DNA of 38,772 nt from Solidesulfovibrio sp. (GTDB lineage Bacteria > Desulfobacterota > Desulfovibrionia > Desulfovibrionales > Desulfovibrionaceae), in the NCBI RefSeq assembly GCF_038562415.1, contig NZ_JBCFBA010000008.1:9692-48463 (forward strand), in the 5' to 3' direction. The position numbers and the translations under genes are program-made. How positions within the stretch are numbered: position 1 is the stretch's first letter; each line of letters opens with the position of its first letter. The notes beneath the pieces were generated by a model that saw nothing but the letters and a program-made list of their open reading frames with translations, did not search any database and had not been told where the DNA came from. This document shows positions 7,300 through 15,138 of the stretch, in pieces.

Positions 7300-7608
7300 C
7301 TAGGCCTGGATCGAGGTGACCTTGAGCTGGGTGTAGCTCTGGCGATGGCCCTGCTTTTTGTGCGAATCCTGCCGCCGGCGTTTGTGGAAGACCACGATCT
7401 TCTTGCCTTTGACGTGGCCGGCCACTTCACAGGTCACGGTGGCGCCGGGAACGTAGGGCGCGCCCACCTTGACCTCGGGGCCGCCCACGAGCAGCACCTT
7501 GTCGATCACGTATGACGCGCCGGCTTCGGCGGAAAGAAGGTCCACGGTGATGGTGGCCCCTTCCTGGACCTTGTATTGCTTGCCGCCAGCCAAAACGATT
7601 GCGTACAT
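7300..7608 (-). CDS. rplU: 50S ribosomal protein bL21
   Basis: bL21 binds 23S rRNA on the solvent side of the large subunit. The 102-residue sequence starts [20 protein letters not shown] and ends in the basic block [19 protein letters not shown], with [13 protein letters not shown] at the end, a complete family match. The ribosome site is GGAGGTC eight bases before the ATG. The gene lies 32 bases after the PHP gene and before rpmA. A weak promoter-like pair (TTGACC at 7666-7661, TAAGTG 17 bases on) overlaps the end of the PHP gene and might give rplU-rpmA its own transcript. Confidence 0.98.
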   Translation of the reverse strand: MYAIVLAGGKQYKVQEGATITVDLLSAEAGASYVIDKVLLVGGPEVKVGAPYVPGATVTCEVAGHVKGKKIVVFHKRRRQDSHKKQGHRQSYTQLKVTSIQA

Positions 7609-7640
7609 GGGTTTGACCTCCGATAGGGAAGAGGCGTCAC

Positions 7641-8537
7641 TTACACCGGCCGGCCGAGCGGGTCAAGCCCTTTCTCGCCGTCGCCGGCCAGTTCCCGCTT
7701 GCGGCGCCTGGCCCGCAGCACATCGAGCACGCCGATGTCCACCCGCAGGTTGCCGCGTCCCCGGCCGATGTCCACGTCGGGCTTGGCCGCGCCGTGGAAG
7801 TCCGAGCCGCCGGACACGGCCAGGCCGAACCGCCGGGCCAGGGCCAGGTATTCCAGGGTCTGGGCCTGGGAGTGTTCGGTGTACAGGGCCTCGATGGCGT
7901 CGAGGCCGGCGTCGCGGTAGCGGCTCACGGCCTCGGCCAGGGCCGGGCCGGCCAGGCCCAGGATGTAGGGGTGGGCCAGGGAGGTCAGGCCGCCCTCGTC
8001 GTGGATGAGTGCCACGGCCCGGGCCAGCGACAGCTTGTCCTTGGGCACGTAGGCCCGGCCGTGGACGCCCAGGTAGCGGGTGAAGGCCTCCTTGAAGCTC
8101 GTGACCACGCCCATGTCCAAAAGCGCCTGGGCGATGTGCGGCCGGCCCACCGCCCCCTTGGCAAGGGCGGTGACGGCCTTATATTCCACGGGGACGCCGA
8201 GTTCGCGCAGCTTGTCGAGGATGCGCCGGTTGCGGGTGTGGCGGCGTTCGCGCAGATAGGCCAGGGCTTCGGCCAGGGGGCCTTCCCGGTCGGGCAGAAA
8301 AAGCCCGAGCAGGTGCACGCCCCGGTCGCCGTCGGCCACGGACAGTTCCACGCCGGCCACCACGTCGATGCCGCGGACCGCCCCGGCGGCCCGGGCCTCG
8401 GGCAGGCCGGCCAGGGTGTCGTGGTCGGTGATGGCCACGGCGGCCAGGCCCCTGGCCGCGGCCAGGTCCACCAGTGCGGCCGGGGAGAGGCTGCCGTCCG
8501 AGGCCGTGGTGTGGGTGTGCAGGTCGATGAGCGCCAT
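7641..8537 (-). CDS. PHP-domain phosphoesterase (YciV/RNase AM type)
   Basis: The 298-residue protein is a polymerase-and-histidinol-phosphatase (PHP) metal hydrolase. Metal ligands are visible at the N-terminus (DLHTHTTASDGSL, His7, His9, Asp14), in AITDHDTLAG, VAGVELSV, SLAHPYIL and the C-terminal SGGSDFHG. The closest group I can name is YciV/TrpH. Its E. coli member is a 5'-3' exonuclease that trims rRNA 5' ends and also hydrolyses nucleoside 3',5'-bisphosphate. Its position directly before two ribosomal protein genes fits, but does not prove, an rRNA-maturation role. The ATG gives the canonical MALIDLHTHT start, though the ribosome site is weak. It is transcribed divergently from the Trm112-like gene. 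Confidence 0.88.
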   Translation of the reverse strand: MALIDLHTHTTASDGSLSPAALVDLAAARGLAAVAITDHDTLAGLPEARAAGAVRGIDVVAGVELSVADGDRGVHLLGLFLPDREGPLAEALAYLRERRHTRNRRILDKLRELGVPVEYKAVTALAKGAVGRPHIAQALLDMGVVTSFKEAFTRYLGVHGRAYVPKDKLSLARAVALIHDEGGLTSLAHPYILGLAGPALAEAVSRYRDAGLDAIEALYTEHSQAQTLEYLALARRFGLAVSGGSDFHGAAKPDVDIGRGRGNLRVDIGVLDVLRARRRKRELAGDGEKGLDPLGRPV

Positions 8538-8637
8538 GGGGCACCCTAGCGTGCCGGGGCCGGCTTGTCGAACGGCCGTTGCGCGCGGCCGGCGATTTGG
8601 CTATCACTGGCCCACATTGTCACAAAGGAGTCCGTCC

Positions 8638-8841
8638 GTGACCATCCATCCCGATTTGCTCGCCATCCTGGCCTGTCCCAAATGCAAAGGCGAACTGACC
8701 CCGCCCGCCGCCGGCGAGGGGCTGGCCTGCCCGGCCTGCGGCGTGGTCTATCCCGTGCGCGAGGACATCCCCATCATGCTCGTGGAAGAGGCCGTGCCCG
8801 CCGCCGACTGGGAAGCCGGCAAGCGTTCGGTCAAGGACTAG
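8638..8841 (+). CDS. Trm112-like/YcaR-family small zinc-ribbon protein
   Basis: This is a 67-residue protein starting at GTG 8638, chosen for AAAGGAG seven bases upstream and for the family start HPDLLAILACPKCKG. Two Cys pairs (CPKC and CPAC) suggest a zinc ribbon, and VYPVREDIPIML is the family's C-terminal signature. Trm112 proteins in eukaryotes activate methyltransferases. The bacterial YcaR/UPF0434 members have no firm role. It heads a plus-strand group with Hsp20 (54 bases downstream) and HtrA. Confidence 0.88.
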   Translation: MTIHPDLLAILACPKCKGELTPPAAGEGLACPACGVVYPVREDIPIMLVEEAVPAADWEAGKRSVKD

Positions 8842-8895
8842 CCGCGCCGGCGGCGCGCCGCGCGTGCCGCGTCTGCCCGACACCAAGGAGGCGAA

Positions 8896-9321
8896 ATGGC
8901 CAAGCTGCATTGGACGCCGTGGATGGCGCTCTCGGAACTGGCCCAGGATGCCGAGCACCTGCTGGCCGAAACGGACCGGGCCTTTGAGGCCGGGTATGCC
9001 TGGCAGCCGGTGGCCGATGTCCTGGAAACGGCGGCGGATTTCCGCCTGACCCTGGAACTGCCGGGCGTGGCCCGGGAGGATGTCCACCTGGAGGCCAACG
9101 GCCGCGTGCTGGTGGTGTCCGGGGTGCGGCGCCTGTGCAAGGAGCCGGGCGGCGTGTACCAGGCCCTGGAGCGCTCCCACGGCCCCTTCGCCCGCCGTTT
9201 CGACCTGCCCAAGGGCGTGTCCCGGGCCGAGATCACGGCCGTGATGAAGGACGGCCTGCTCGTCGTGATCGTGCCCAAGATCCGGCCCGAACGCCTGCGC
9301 CGCCGCATCCCCATCAGTTGA
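8896..9321 (+). CDS. Small heat-shock protein, Hsp20/alpha-crystallin family
   Basis: An ATP-independent holdase that binds unfolding proteins. In 141 residues the alpha-crystallin domain spans about 40-130 (VADVLETAADFRLTLELPGV, LVVSGVRR, FARRFDLPKGV, MKDGLLVVIVPK). The C-terminus carries the IPI motif that docks on neighbouring dimers during oligomer assembly. AAGGAGG precedes the ATG. The location between a Trm112-like gene and htrA suggests a protein quality-control operon. I found no clear heat-shock promoter or CIRCE element upstream. Confidence 0.95.
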   Translation: MAKLHWTPWMALSELAQDAEHLLAETDRAFEAGYAWQPVADVLETAADFRLTLELPGVAREDVHLEANGRVLVVSGVRRLCKEPGGVYQALERSHGPFARRFDLPKGVSRAEITAVMKDGLLVVIVPKIRPERLRRRIPIS

Positions 9322-9367
9322 CGGGCCGTCCGGCCCCATCCCCTTAGCCCCTGTCAGGAGGCGTGCC

Positions 9368-10729
9368 ATGCGACGTCTTGGCCCGTGCTTGTTTGTTTTT
9401 TGGCTCGTGCTGTCCTGCCTGCCGTCGGCGAGCCTTGCCGCCGCCGGGCGCGAGGCGCGCACCACGCCCGTGGTCACGGCCGTGCGGGCCGTGGCCCCGG
9501 CCGTGGTCAACATCACCTCGGCCCGCACCGTGGACCGGCGGGCCGGCCGGGGGCCCTTTTTCGAGGACGAATTCTTCCGCCAGTTCTTCGGCCCGGGCTT
9601 TGGCCCCGGTTCCGTGGAGCCCCGGCGCGAGACCCAGGAGAGCCTGGGCTCGGGCGTCATCATCGACGGCCAGAAAGGCTTGGTGCTCACCAACGCCCAC
9701 GTCATCGCCGGCGGCACCTCCGTCACGGCCCGGCTCCTGGACGGCCGGGAACTCGAAGCCAGCCTGGTCGGCTCGGACCCGGACTTCGACCTGGCCGTGC
9801 TGCGCCTGGACAGCGGCGGCAAGGCCCTGCCCCAGGCGGCCATGGGCGATTCCGGCGACATCATGATCGGCGAGACCGTCATCGCCATCGGCAACCCCTT
9901 CGGCTACACCAACACCGTGACCACCGGCGTGGTCTCGGCCGTGGGCCGGTCCCTCAAGCACGAGGGCGGCGCCTACGCCGACCTGATCCAGACCGACGCG
10001 GCGATCAACCCCGGCAACAGCGGCGGCCCGCTGGTCAACCTGGCCGGCGAGGTCATCGGCATCAACATGGCCATCCGGGCCGAGGCGCAAGGCATCGGCT
10101 TCGCCATTCCCGTCAACAAGGCCCGCCGGGTGGTGGCGCAGATCGTGGGCGGCGGCGGGGTGACCCCGGCCTGGTTGGGGCTTTCCGGCCAGGACGTGGA
10201 CGCGCGCGCGGCCCGCTATTTCGGCCTGGACCGGCCGCGCGGGGTGCTGGTGACCGAGGTGGTGCCGGGGTCGGCCGCCGAGCGGGCCGGGCTGCGGCCC
10301 GGGGACCTGCTCCTTTCGGCCGGCGGCACGGACCTCGACGACAAGGACCAGTATCTGGGGGTGCTGCGCACCTCGACCGTGGGCGAGCCGATCCCCCTGG
10401 TCGTCCGCCGGGGCAAGGCCGAGGAGCGGCTTTCCGCCGTACCGACGGCCTTCGGCGACCGCGAGGCGGCCGAGGTGGCCGGCCGGCGCTGGGGGGTCAG
10501 CGTGGCCTTTTCCCGGGGCGGGGTGACCGTGGCCGGGGTGGTGCCGCAATCGCCGGCGGCCCGGCTCGGGCTCAAGGCCGGCGACGTGCTGGTCCAGATC
10601 GGCGGCGAGAAGCTCGCCGGCCAGAAGGAATTCACCCGGGCCGTGTACTTAAGCCGCATGCACCGCACGGTGCTGGTCATGATCGAGCGCGGCGGCCGGG
10701 GCTACTACGCCCGCATGGCCGTGGATTAG
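9368..10729 (+). CDS. Periplasmic serine protease/chaperone, HtrA (DegP/DegQ) family
   Basis: The 453-residue protein has a signal peptide (about 1-25, ending ASLA-AA), a trypsin-like protease domain (about 35-265) and two PDZ domains (about 270-360 and 375-450). The catalytic triad is complete: His111 (TNAHVI), Asp141 (DFDLAVL) and Ser218 (NPGNSGGP). It should degrade or refold damaged envelope proteins in the periplasm, with PDZ1 sensing exposed C-termini. The LA loop (FFEDEFFRQFFGPGFG) is present. AGGAGG lies six bases before the ATG. The gap to the hsp20 gene is 46 bases, so cotranscription is likely. DegP and DegQ cannot be told apart by eye. Confidence 0.95.
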   Translation: MRRLGPCLFVFWLVLSCLPSASLAAAGREARTTPVVTAVRAVAPAVVNITSARTVDRRAGRGPFFEDEFFRQFFGPGFGPGSVEPRRETQESLGSGVIIDGQKGLVLTNAHVIAGGTSVTARLLDGRELEASLVGSDPDFDLAVLRLDSGGKALPQAAMGDSGDIMIGETVIAIGNPFGYTNTVTTGVVSAVGRSLKHEGGAYADLIQTDAAINPGNSGGPLVNLAGEVIGINMAIRAEAQGIGFAIPVNKARRVVAQIVGGGGVTPAWLGLSGQDVDARAARYFGLDRPRGVLVTEVVPGSAAERAGLRPGDLLLSAGGTDLDDKDQYLGVLRTSTVGEPIPLVVRRGKAEERLSAVPTAFGDREAAEVAGRRWGVSVAFSRGGVTVAGVVPQSPAARLGLKAGDVLVQIGGEKLAGQKEFTRAVYLSRMHRTVLVMIERGGRGYYARMAVD

Positions 10730-10774
10730 GGGCGCGGCGGGCCGGCGCCCGGGCCTCCCGCGCCGGCGCCCGGA

Positions 10775-11725
10775 TCAGCCGCCGGCGCGCAGCAGCGTCA
10801 GTTCGGCCGCCCCCGTGGCCGGGCCACGGCAGCGACGGCCGGCCACCGGCGGCACCTCGGCGATGCCCTGCATGTAGCGCCACACCGCCTCCAGCGGCAC
10901 GTGGGAGCGCAGGTAGTCCTCGCACTTGGAAAAGCTGTAGTGGTGGGCGAGGCTTCGGCCCAGCACGGCCACCTTCATCCGGTCCGTGGCCAGGGCCAGG
11001 TTGATGCTCCGTTCGTCCGTGGTCGCCTGACCGGCCGTCGGGGAGGTGGGGAAGGGCAGCACCCGGCGCATGATGCGGTCGTCGAAGATCACGCAGTTGA
11101 TCGTCAGGTAGCCCACGTAGCCGTACTTGGCCGGCCCGTCGCGCAGGTACACCTCGGCCAGGTTCTCGTGCAAAAGCTTCTCCCACATCCAGCGGTGGTA
11201 GACCCAGTTCTCCTCGATGGGCGGCCCGCAGTACATGGGGCGCTCGGACGGGTAGGACACCCGCAGGAAGCGGTTGAGCACGTGGCGGCCCGGCGGGCTC
11301 ACGGGCACCAGCGGCATGACCAGCGGCACGTCGGGCCGGTCGGCGTGGTCGATGTAGCCGTCGACGAGGTGCTCCAGCCAATGGGGAGTGACGAAGAGGT
11401 CCTCGTCGATCTTGATGATGACGTCCTCGAGGTGGCTGGCCAGAATCTCGTTCTGGGCGGCGTGCACGGCCGGCACCAGGCCCCGGGGGCCGCGTTCGAC
11501 CAGGCTGGCGTTGGCGTGGCGGGCGACGAAGCGTCTGGCCACGGCCAGGTGATCGGGGCTTAGGGCATTGGCCACCACGTAGACGTGCTTGAGGCGCGAA
11601 AAGTCGGTGAAGCGCTCCAGGCAGCGTGTGCAGATGAGGAAGCAGTCGAGCCTGTGCGAGGTAAGCAGCAACAGAACCGGCCGGATGTCGCCGCGACGCG
11701 GGCGTAAATAGGTCAGCTTGCCCAT
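10775..11725 (-). CDS. Glycosyltransferase-like protein (GT-A fold)
   Basis: The 316-residue protein is soluble and lacks a signal peptide. It begins with a Rossmann-like strand-helix pattern (RPVLLLLTSHRLDCF, HVYVVANALSPDH). Around residues 102-110 it has VIIKIDEDLFVTPHW, where Asp107-Glu-Asp109 could be the metal- and sugar-nucleotide-binding DxD of a GT-A glycosyltransferase. ENWVYHRWMW and YVGYLTINCVIFDD follow. No sugar or acceptor can be proposed, and there are no cell-wall or polysaccharide genes next to it. It converges on htrA with 45 bases between the stops. The family assignment is inference from the DxD context and could be wrong. Confidence 0.6.
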   Translation of the reverse strand: MGKLTYLRPRRGDIRPVLLLLTSHRLDCFLICTRCLERFTDFSRLKHVYVVANALSPDHLAVARRFVARHANASLVERGPRGLVPAVHAAQNEILASHLEDVIIKIDEDLFVTPHWLEHLVDGYIDHADRPDVPLVMPLVPVSPPGRHVLNRFLRVSYPSERPMYCGPPIEENWVYHRWMWEKLLHENLAEVYLRDGPAKYGYVGYLTINCVIFDDRIMRRVLPFPTSPTAGQATTDERSINLALATDRMKVAVLGRSLAHHYSFSKCEDYLRSHVPLEAVWRYMQGIAEVPPVAGRRCRGPATGAAELTLLRAGG

Positions 11726-12127
11726 GGCCGTCCCTGGCTTTCAGGCATCCCTGCGGTAAAAGGTTAAACTACGCCTACATCACCCTTTTCGGCAAACCCC
11801 ACCAGGATCTTTAGCCTTGAATTTCAAAAAAAATATCATTTTTTATAGGGTGATGCAGCGACGGGCTCAAACAGGGCCGGTTACAGGGCACCTTTTTTCG
11901 ACGCCGGAAAACGAAAAAATCCGCGCGGCGGCCAACGCGCCGGTTCGGGCTTTCCGCCCGACTGGCGGCGGCCACGTTGCGGCCCGGCCGGGGGCATTCC
12001 CTTGACACGGGGGCACACCGAGGCTAAGGCAGCCTATGCTGTCGGAGCTGCGGTTGCTCGTCTCGGATAACACACTGGAATATTTGAAAATACAGTGCTC
12101 CGGCGGCTTGAGTCGTGGAGGTTGCTC
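11726..12127. other. Gene-free AT-rich intergenic region
   Basis: This 402-base divergent gap separates the glycosyltransferase-like gene from the ferredoxin gene. The part 11815-11850 is A/T-rich with runs of A and T. A 9-bp inverted repeat, CATCACCCT/AGGGTGATG (11778-11786 and 11847-11855), flanks it. TTGACA occurs at 12002-12007 without a convincing -10 box. No open frame here has coding character. Confidence 0.6.
12073..12097. promoter_or_regulatory. Near-palindrome upstream of ferredoxin gene
   Basis: CACTG (12073-12077) and CAGTG (12093-12097) flank TATTT-GA-AAATA (12081-12092), with three unpaired bases on the left. The symmetric AT-rich centre, 30 bases before the ATG, suits a dimeric regulator's operator or the promoter core. 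No regulator is assignable. Confidence 0.35.
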
Positions 12128-12316
12128 ATGGGATACAAAGTGATTGTCGATACGAACAAGTGCATCGGCGACGGCGAATGCGTGGATGTGTGCCCGGTGG
12201 AGGTCTACGCGTTGCAAGGCGGCAAGGCCGTGGCCGTGCACATGGAAGAGTGCCTGGGCTGCGAGTCCTGTGTCGAAGTCTGCGACCAGGATGCCATCGT
12301 CGTCGAAGAAGAGTAG
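12128..12316 (+). CDS. Small 7Fe-type ferredoxin (ferredoxin III-like)
   Basis: The 62-residue cytoplasmic electron carrier begins MGYKVIVDTNKC. The second cluster motif is a normal CLGCESCVEVC ([4Fe-4S]). The first is C12-x2-D15-x2-C18-x3-C22-P (CIGDGECVDVCP), so Asp15 takes the place of a cysteine. Ferredoxin III of Desulfovibrio africanus has the same arrangement. There the site holds a [3Fe-4S] cluster that takes up a fourth metal to become [4Fe-4S] with Asp as ligand. GGAGG lies six bases before the ATG, and upstream in-frame codons lack a ribosome site. It is followed by a strong hairpin and then the YkgJ-type gene, and is probably transcribed alone at high level. Confidence 0.95.
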   Translation: MGYKVIVDTNKCIGDGECVDVCPVEVYALQGGKAVAVHMEECLGCESCVEVCDQDAIVVEEE

Positions 12317-12334
12317 GAATTGCAAAAGATTAAC

Positions 12335-12375
12335 CGGCAGCGGGAGCGGGCGGTCACCGTCCGCTCCCGCTGCCG
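12335..12375 (+). terminator. Long hairpin after ferredoxin gene
   Basis: Arms 12335-12354 and 12356-12375 pair over 20 positions with one G-T mismatch. The stem starts 18 bases after the ferredoxin stop. There is no T tract after it, so it may act as a transcript-stabilising 3' end or attenuate read-through into the next gene. Confidence 0.5.
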
Positions 12376-12432
12376 TCTCCGTCCCGGGCCGCTGCCGCGC
12401 GCGGGCTGGCCGGGGCGAACGCGGAGTGCCCG

Positions 12433-13260
12433 ATGCCCCTGGATTTTTCCCCTGCCTTTGCCCGCTACGAGGCCATCGCCGCCGAGGCTGACGCCGCTTT
12501 CGCCAAGGTCGCGGCCGCCTGCCCGGGCCTGGTGACCTGCGGCGAAGGCTGCAGCGACTGCTGCCACGCCCTGTTCGATTTGAGCTTCATCGAAGCGCTC
12601 TACCTCAATCACCGTTTCAACCAGGCCTTTCCCCCGGGCCCCGAGCGCGACGCCATCCTGGAGAGGGCCAATACGGCCGACCGCGAGCACTACAAGCTCA
12701 AGCGCAAGGCCTTTCGGGCCGGCGAGCAGGGCGTGCCGACCAGCGAAATCCTGGCCGACCTGGCCCGCGAGCGCATCCGCTGTCCGCTTTTGGGCGACGA
12801 CGACCGCTGCATCCTCTATGCCTTCCGCCCCGTGACCTGCCGCCTCTACGGCGTGCCCCTGGAGATCGGCGGCGCCGCCCATACCTGCGGCAACACCGGC
12901 TTCGCGCCCGGCGGGCGCTACCCCACGGTCAGGATCGAAAAGCTTCAGGACCGGCTCATGGAGCTGTCCCAGGAAGTCGTGGCCGCGCTGCCCACCAAGC
13001 TGCCGCTGATGGGCGAGATGCTGGTGCCGGTCTCCCTGGCGCTCGTCACCGAGTTCGACGACGAATACCTGGGCATCTTCACCGAGGACGACCTGGTGCG
13101 CCTTCCCGAGCCCCCCGCGCCGCCGGCGGCGCCTCTGGGCGCGTCCTGCGGCTCGTGCGGCGAATCGGCCGGCTCCGACGCCTGCGCTTCCTGCGCCGGC
13201 GGCCAGACCACCTGGATTCTGCCCGGCCCCGACGGCCCGCCCCAGGGCGAGGACAAGTAA
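12433..13260 (+). CDS. YkgJ-family cysteine-cluster protein
   Basis: The 275-residue protein carries the YkgJ/FliB-like cysteine cluster thought to bind iron or zinc: CGEGCSDCCH (about residues 36-45), then CPLLGDDDRCILYAFRPVTCRLYG (about 117-140) and a later CG. The function of the family is not firmly known. After about residue 215 the protein adds a Pro- and Ala-rich tail with a second Cys cluster, CGSCGESAGSDACASC, which is not part of the core and may hold another metal. GGAG lies seven bases before the ATG. The next gene begins ten bases after its stop, so the two are an operon. Confidence 0.85.
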   Translation: MPLDFSPAFARYEAIAAEADAAFAKVAAACPGLVTCGEGCSDCCHALFDLSFIEALYLNHRFNQAFPPGPERDAILERANTADREHYKLKRKAFRAGEQGVPTSEILADLARERIRCPLLGDDDRCILYAFRPVTCRLYGVPLEIGGAAHTCGNTGFAPGGRYPTVRIEKLQDRLMELSQEVVAALPTKLPLMGEMLVPVSLALVTEFDDEYLGIFTEDDLVRLPEPPAPPAAPLGASCGSCGESAGSDACASCAGGQTTWILPGPDGPPQGEDK

Positions 13261-13270
13261 GGAGACGCGC

Positions 13271-13630
13271 GTGGCCCATTCCCCGGAGGAACTGGCGGCG
13301 CTCAAGCGCGCCATCTACGACAAGCTCAAGCCCCGCCGCCGGCGGTTCATCGACAAGATCGGCTACGACGCCTGGGATCCCTTCCAGGAGCCCAACGACC
13401 CGCTGGACATGCGCGAGGACGCTTCGCGGCGCACCGGCCAGCAACTGGTGACGGAATTCCTGGCCGCCACCCCGGGCGCCTCCGAGGAGTTCGCCAAGGG
13501 CGCCTGGGAGTTGTGCCTGGGCGTCATGAGCGGCTCGGAGCGCCACCGGGGCATGTACGCCTTTTGCAAATGGTACAAGGAACTGCTGGCCCGGGAAGGC
13601 CTCGAAGCCGAACTGGGGCCGACCAAATAA
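13271..13630 (+). CDS. Conserved-looking protein of unknown function
   Basis: This is a 119-residue soluble, mostly helical protein with no signal or membrane segment. It starts at GTG 13271 with AAGGAG six bases upstream. Charged N-terminal helices (SPEELAALKRAIYDKLKPRRRR) are followed by YDAWDPFQEPNDPLDMRED and a tryptophan-rich end (GAWELC, FCKWYKELL). I recognise no family. Tight spacing to the YkgJ-like gene (10 bases) and the TPR gene (17 bases) argues for shared expression. Confidence 0.75.
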   Translation: MAHSPEELAALKRAIYDKLKPRRRRFIDKIGYDAWDPFQEPNDPLDMREDASRRTGQQLVTEFLAATPGASEEFAKGAWELCLGVMSGSERHRGMYAFCKWYKELLAREGLEAELGPTK

Positions 13631-13647
13631 GACCCGAAGGATCATCC

Positions 13648-14277
13648 ATGGAATACACCGCCCAGACCCCTGACGAATTCATCGCCGAACTCAAAAAGCG
13701 CCTGTCGCAAAATCCCGGCTGCGGCGTGTCCCACTACAATCTGGGCACGGCTTACGTGGCCAAGGGCCGGCTCGTCGAGGCCGAGGCGGAATTCCTGTCC
13801 GCCGTCGAATGTTCGCCGAGCCTGGCCGAGGCCTACGTGCAGCTCGGCGGCCTGGCCATGAACAAGGGCAACCTCGACGGCTGCCTGGAGTGGAACGAGA
13901 AGGCCAGCCGGGCCCGGCCCCTTTTCGCCGTGCCCTTCGGCAACATCGGCTTCGTGCACCTCCAGCGCGGCGAGGTGGACAAGGCCGAAAAGGCCCTGCG
14001 CCGGGCCGTCAAGATCGATCCCAAATACGTCCAGGCCCTGGCCACCCTCGGCAACGCGCTCTACATGAAGGGCGACGTGGACGGCGCGGAGTTTCACAGC
14101 GCCAAGGCCCTGGAGGTCGAGCCCCATTTCGGCCCGGCCATCAATACCCTGGCCCTGGTCGCCATGGAACGCGGCGATTTCCCCAAGGCCAAGGAATTCC
14201 TGGACCGCGCCCGGGCCACCGGCTTCGAGCCCCACCCCGGCCTGGTCCAGGAAATCGAGGCCGGCCTGGCCAAGTAG
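13648..14277 (+). CDS. Tetratricopeptide-repeat protein
   Basis: Most of the 209 residues are TPR helix pairs. Repeats are readable from about residue 30 (SHYNLGTAYVAKGRLVEAEAEF), then AYVQLGGLAMNKGNLDGCLEW, PFGNIGFVHLQRGEVDKAEKAL, ALATLGNALYMKGDVDGAEFHS and AINTLALVAMERGDFPKAKEFL. No signal peptide or membrane helix is present, so it should act in the cytoplasm as an interaction scaffold. AAGGAT precedes the ATG at 13648. It is the third gene of the YkgJ-type operon. Its partner is unknown. Confidence 0.92.
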   Translation: MEYTAQTPDEFIAELKKRLSQNPGCGVSHYNLGTAYVAKGRLVEAEAEFLSAVECSPSLAEAYVQLGGLAMNKGNLDGCLEWNEKASRARPLFAVPFGNIGFVHLQRGEVDKAEKALRRAVKIDPKYVQALATLGNALYMKGDVDGAEFHSAKALEVEPHFGPAINTLALVAMERGDFPKAKEFLDRARATGFEPHPGLVQEIEAGLAK

Positions 14278-14296
14278 GGACGGGGAAAGAGAAGAT

Positions 14297-14340
14297 CGGG
14301 GCGCTGCCCCGAACCCCGCCGGGGGGCATGATGCCCCCCG
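14297..14340. repeat. GC-hairpin element after TPR gene
   Basis: It contains hairpins CGGGGC/GCCCCG (14297-14311) and CGGGGGGCAT/ATGCCCCCCG (14320-14340). The second resembles the hairpin at 387-405. It lies 20 bases after the TPR stop and ends 29 bases before the next start codon, so it may separate expression of the two genes. Confidence 0.65.
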
Positions 14341-14369
14341 GACCCCCTCGCAAGGGGAGAGGGTTTATT

Positions 14370-15074
14370 ATGCCGTCACGCAGGCAATTGCTCGGGGAGA
14401 TGCGGCAGGCTTTGGCCGGGGACGACCGGGCGGCCGCTCTGGCAACGCTGTCGGCGATCCCGGCCAAGACGCGGCTGGGGCCGCTTTTCTCGCTGCTCCT
14501 GGACAAGGAGCCGCTTTTGCGCTGGCGGGCCGTCACGACCTTCGGCGCGGCCATGGCCGACATCGCCGACGCCCGCCTGGAAGACGCCCGCGACGTCTGG
14601 CGCAACCTCATGTGGCGCGTCAACGAGGAGTCGGGCAACATCGCCTGGGGCATCCCCGAGTGCATGGGCGAGACGCTGGCCCGCTGCCCGGTCCTTGCCC
14701 GCGACTACCACCGCATCCTGCTTTCCTACGTCCAGGACCTGCCCGGCGATTGCACCTTCATCGATCACCCGCCCCTGCGGCGCGGCGCCTGGTGGGCCAT
14801 CGCCCGCCTGGCCGAGGCCGCCCCGCAATTGTGCAAGCCGGCCCTGCCCGAACTGACTACGGCCCTGGCCGACTGCGACCCCGCCGCCCGGGGCCTGGCC
14901 TGCCTGGCCGTGGCGCGGATACGGCCGCAGCCCGCGCGCGGGCTGCTCGAAGCCCTGGCGCGCCTGGCCGCCGACGCCGCAGCCTTTGACGTCTACGACG
15001 GCTGGAACCTGGCCGCCGCCACCGTGGCCGAGGTGGCCGCCCGGGCCCTGGCCGCTTGTCGCGGTTGCCTGTAA
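14370..15074 (+). CDS. HEAT-like helical-repeat protein of unknown function
   Basis: The 234-residue protein is made of amphipathic helix pairs typical of HEAT or armadillo folds (LLGEMRQALAGDDRAAALATL, LRWRAVTTFGAAMADI, RRGAWWAIARLAEAAPQL, ARGLACLAVARIRPQPARGLL). WGIPECMGETLARCP and FIDHPPLRRGAWW look like conserved surface segments. It has no signal peptide. The ATG at 14370 has GAGAGGG six bases upstream. Similar proteins are, as far as I recall, common in Desulfovibrio genomes without a known role. It follows the TPR gene, with a hairpin element between. Confidence 0.75.
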   Translation: MPSRRQLLGEMRQALAGDDRAAALATLSAIPAKTRLGPLFSLLLDKEPLLRWRAVTTFGAAMADIADARLEDARDVWRNLMWRVNEESGNIAWGIPECMGETLARCPVLARDYHRILLSYVQDLPGDCTFIDHPPLRRGAWWAIARLAEAAPQLCKPALPELTTALADCDPAARGLACLAVARIRPQPARGLLEALARLAADAAAFDVYDGWNLAAATVAEVAARALAACRGCL

Positions 15075-15138
15075 CCGCCCCGATCTCCCCCGCGACCTCC
15101 CTCCCAGAACGGGGACGCCGTCCCCTCGGAGGTTCGCC

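Noticed and set aside
7643-7666. Promoter for rplU inside the end of the PHP gene
   Set aside because: TTGACC is good but TAAGTG is a poor -10 box. It is mentioned only as a weak possibility under rplU.
11817-12005. Possible 62-codon gene in the AT-rich gap before the ferredoxin
   Set aside because: No ribosome site, no coding character in its second half and no homology-like pattern. The gap is better seen as regulatory.
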